A stretch of DNA of 64,000 nucleotides from Symbiodinium natans (Eukaryota > Sar > Dinophyceae > Suessiales > Symbiodiniaceae), in contig CAJNDS010000364.1 of the NCBI GenBank assembly GCA_905221605.1, positions 92,142 through 156,141 on the forward strand, read 5' to 3'. The first letter of the stretch is position 1, and each line of letters starts with the position of its first letter. A program made the position numbers and the translations under genes. Below are positions 60,976-64,000 of the stretch, one piece after another. The notes beneath the pieces were generated by a model that was given only the letters and a program-made list of their open reading frames with translations, was not told where the DNA came from and searched no databases.

Positions 60976-61499
60976 ATGTGGAACAACTACCATGAAGCCG
61001 CAAATCCACGGAAATCCAAGGCCTGCAGGTTGATGTGATCAGAAGGCGGTGCTTCATGTTCTGCCTGGACGACAGATACGAGAGATGAAGGCTTCTTCGG
61101 GGGAACTTATTGAGCCCAGCACATGCACAGGCTAGCGCACTGAAGACTGCAGAAAGACTGCAGAAGTCTCTAAGCTTCTGACTTTCGCGATTTCTAGCAC
61201 TGATTTGACACCCGCCAGCGCTTGCTCCATGAGCGCCACAGCCACACCTCTCGTGTCAACCGTTACAGGTGCTCCTTTGCCATTTGCTGCCAAACATCTG
61301 CAAAACTATGCGGCCACAAGGGCTGAGGTTCAAAAGCACAATTTTAATGCTGGCCATGCCATCTGTGAAATTGAGCTTGTCTTGAGACAAGCCATCATGA
61401 ATGCCGTGAGTTTGAGCTCGCATCAGGGCTTCACCTCCTTTTTACGTCCTCAATCAATTCCAGGGGGCCCAACATGAGCCAACTTGGCTTCGTGTGTTG

Positions 61500-63849
61500 T
61501 TTTGCACCTGCGGCCCCCCGAGTTCTCTTGAGGCCACGGTGTTCGCAGCCACGTCGCACCCGGTCGTGGATCTTCTTCGTTGTTGCTGAGGCCGTGGTTG
61601 GTGGGGCTTGCTCTGCCGGAACTTTTCACAATAAAGAACTGCTGGGGCTGCTAGGGCTAAACCTGCAGGCAACAAGAATGCCATACATGTTGAAAAGCTT
61701 TGCCACGCCTTCTTCTTCGAGCTGCTGGAATTCAGCATGCAGGCTTTGCAACATTTGTTTCATCTCCTCCCTTACCGACAGCGGGGGTGCAACCGATAAG
61801 TCAAAAAACACTCCAGACCACAAAAATGCAGCACGTGACCATGTGCTTCGATGTGCACGTGAACCTTGCCGGCTAAGCCTGAAAACAACCTGCAATCAAG
61901 CAACACTTCATCCACGCTGTCGCCCAGCGATGCAGCATCCAAGTGTTTCACGGCTTCTGTGACTTCGGCTAGCAGAACAGTTTTGCTTCTTGCTCGCTCC
62001 GTTCCGTCACGTGTACTTGAGCCCCACTTGACTGGTTCATCTTCCTCAGCTTCACGATCAGGGATTGTCGACATCGCCTGAGGCTGAACATGTACAAGTG
62101 AAGACTTCCAATGTCCAAGGACTGCTCTGGTCATGGTTCATTGTAATATCTTGTAATCGTGCTTGGCTCAACACACGAAAAACGCACAAAGTTCAGGCTG
62201 GGCCCCACCTCCAAGAGGACTTGCAGCTTCTGAACTTCAAACTGGCGCTCTTCCAAGGAGGTTTGCGATGTTTGCGAAGAAGCATTTTCCACGAGGGCAC
62301 CCACGGCACGCCCTGAGCGAGACTGCAGTAACTTGAGTGAAGGTTTGCGGGTCAAATCCAGTTGCATACGCCGAAACCGGCCGGAAGCGATTCAGGTTCA
62401 CAAACAAGACAGGAAAAGTCATGAGCTTCAACAGCACATTGTAGCACATGGTAGCATTCTTGCTGTCCAGCATCGTGCAAAGAGTGTTTCCCGAGAACAA
62501 GCCACGATGGCATGGCTAACTTGTCGCAACAATTCCCAGTTCCTCCGTGCCTACAAGCAACAAGTCGGGTAAAGATGCTATTGCACGTGCTGCACCTGGT
62601 AACAACATGCGAAAACGACATGCGCCTTCGATTCCACGAGTGATTCTGGGTCGTGTCTTCGATCATGGGCACCTGCCTCTACCAACGCAGTTGCCTCGCA
62701 ATCAGGCAATCTGAACGAATTCACAGCGCAAGTTGATGTGAACCCGAAGCAAGCATGCCAAACCGTACGAACAGCAGCGGACATCACGAAGCAAAGTTTG
62801 TAAATGCAGCCAGACCCACGCCAGCGATTGTGGCCGAGACATTTTTGAGCTTCCTCCGGGCCTGCCCAATTGCTTGCAAATGCCAAGACGCAGTCCTTTG
62901 CTGGACAGACGCCGACACTGTCCATGTTGTTGAAATGTCTGGGCCTCGCTGAAGATACGACGCTTTGCGATATGGTCAGACATGCGTTGCCTTCATTGCA
63001 CCGAAAATTTGTACAGGCCAACAGTCATGCTAGAACAACCCATGCGGGCAATCATTCACATGTGCTATGAGCTGTTTGTTGTTCAGCAACATGTGAAAAT
63101 TTTGGGGAACTTGCTCATTCCGCATGTCCACACCCCTTGAACCAACGAGCTCGCAGCAACACATCACATTGATCGAATAAAGGCACCTCAACTCACCAGT
63201 TCCGTTCGACATGTCTAGAGCCTCTTCGCTAAACTTGAGTTCGGTTTTGAAAGCTACTTAAACTTTGTTCTGAAACCATGCGGTTTTCCTGCCATGCGCA
63301 GCTGACAAAGCAAGGGCATTAATTTGGGTGGGCAAAATGGGTGCCTGGCATGCGTTGCCTGCATGCGATGCAAGCTTTCCTGCGCAAACTTCTGAAACCA
63401 TTCACCGCGGCCTGCAGGCGGCGCGAAAACTTGGCAAATGCAGACGCACAAAATCTAACAAGAACGTTCTCTGCCAACAGCAGAAGCACGCTATGCAAGC
63501 GCGAAGTTGCGAATTTTCTCATTAGCACCAGGAAATTCTAGCATGAGTATATTTTGTTTTTGATGTCAGAGTTGCTTCAAATCAGTCGAACAAGCCAAAG
63601 TGTGGCGTTTCATCAATCAAACAGATGTTGGACATCTGTCTTACCCCAATCGGCAACCTTTATGGGGAAACGTCGAGCTTTCTTTTTCTGCGCGCAGTCG
63701 TGCGGGACCATCTGGACCTCGCTTTTCTCCCTTTGTGAAGATTGGTTTACGGCCGATGGGATGACAGAATCACGGTAACAGTTGTAAGACAGATGGTAGC
63801 GGTTAGTCTCAGTGCATTGGAAGTAGCCAGAATAGTCGTAGGAAGCCAT
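61500..63849 (-). CDS. Probable multi-exon gene, identity unknown
   Basis: Several minus-strand stretches have strong coding character. 63849-about 63613 starts with ATG (MASYDYSGYFQCTETNRYHL, ends KVADWGKTDVQHLF). About 63420-63254 has RGEWFQKFAQESLHRMQATH. About 63190-63060 has VDMRNEQVPQNFHMLLNNKQ. About 62360-62220 has GALVENASSQTSQTSLEERQ. About 62110-61920 has STIPDREAEEDEPVKWGSST and VTEAVKHLDAASLGDSVDEV. About 61800-61650 has REEMKQMLQSLHAEFQQLEE, a coiled coil. Exon borders were not resolved and no domain is recognised. A faint resemblance of 62380-62490 to ubiquitin-protease sequence was not convincing. Confidence 0.5.
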
Positions 63850-63954
63850 ATGTGGGGGTTCTACACTTTTACTTAAGCTGCAAACACGAAGCACTCAGCA
63901 AGCCGCCTGAAAACAAACACGAGTAAACACGTGTATCGACTAGAAGTCGTCGTA

Positions 63955-64000
63955 GCTACTGCGGCAGTCGCAGTAGCAGTACAGTAGCAGTAGCAGTAGC
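63955..64000. repeat. CAGTAG microsatellite at the window edge
   Basis: Runs of (CAGTAG)n continuing past the end of the window. Confidence 0.9.

Noticed and set aside
60335-61057. 240-aa frame with ITY repeats
   Set aside because: Its N-terminal half is the 9-bp minisatellite; the rest has conflicting frames.

Overview
This is nuclear DNA of a dinoflagellate, most likely a symbiodiniacean or a related core dinoflagellate. The evidence is internal. Coding sequence is sparse and cut into many short exons. Exon junctions follow the dinoflagellate AG|G habit, and about half of the introns I reconstructed start with GC, with some starting with GA. Short arrays of the plant/dinoflagellate-type telomere repeat TTTAGGG occur throughout. 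One gene fuses PPR repeats to an RluA-type pseudouridine synthase. Every gene I can recognise lies on the minus strand, as expected in a unidirectional dinoflagellate gene array.

Layout, left to right: 1-653 is a purine microsatellite. 686-2352 is a putative 1.67 kb element with inverted ends. 2.8-6.4 kb holds minus-strand exons of an unidentified proline/methionine-rich protein. 10.1-14.6 kb is a terminal uridylyltransferase / non-canonical poly(A) polymerase gene (ten visible exons, complete catalytic core). 18.76-23.29 kb carries the downstream exons of translation/ribosome factor eIF6, and 38.41-39.22 kb carries its first three exons. The 15.1 kb between the two eIF6 parts acts as one intron. 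It contains a whole 14-exon PPR-RluA gene (30.08-38.1 kb) and glutamine-rich exons of another gene (25.8-26.8 kb), all in the same orientation. 41.75-42.75 kb is a single-exon glycosyltransferase-like ORF. 51.9-54.1 kb is a histidine-phosphatase (phosphoglycerate-mutase-like) gene. 61.5-63.85 kb is probably another minus-strand gene that I cannot name.

The rest is introns and intergenic DNA: about 40 interstitial TTTAGGG/CCCTAAA arrays, several families of short inverted-repeat (MITE-like) elements, a recent 0.4 kb duplication, large microsatellites and an AT-rich island. In eight places a telomere-type array sits inside an intron I could delimit from protein evidence, usually with its C-rich strand in the sense orientation 0-50 nt before the 3' splice site. 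The recognised genes (RNA uridylation, RNA pseudouridylation/PPR, 60S biogenesis) are housekeeping RNA-metabolism genes; I see no pathway linking them beyond that. Exon joins were made by hand from reading frame and family motifs and have no transcript support. No complete autonomous transposon, rRNA, tRNA or CRISPR was found.
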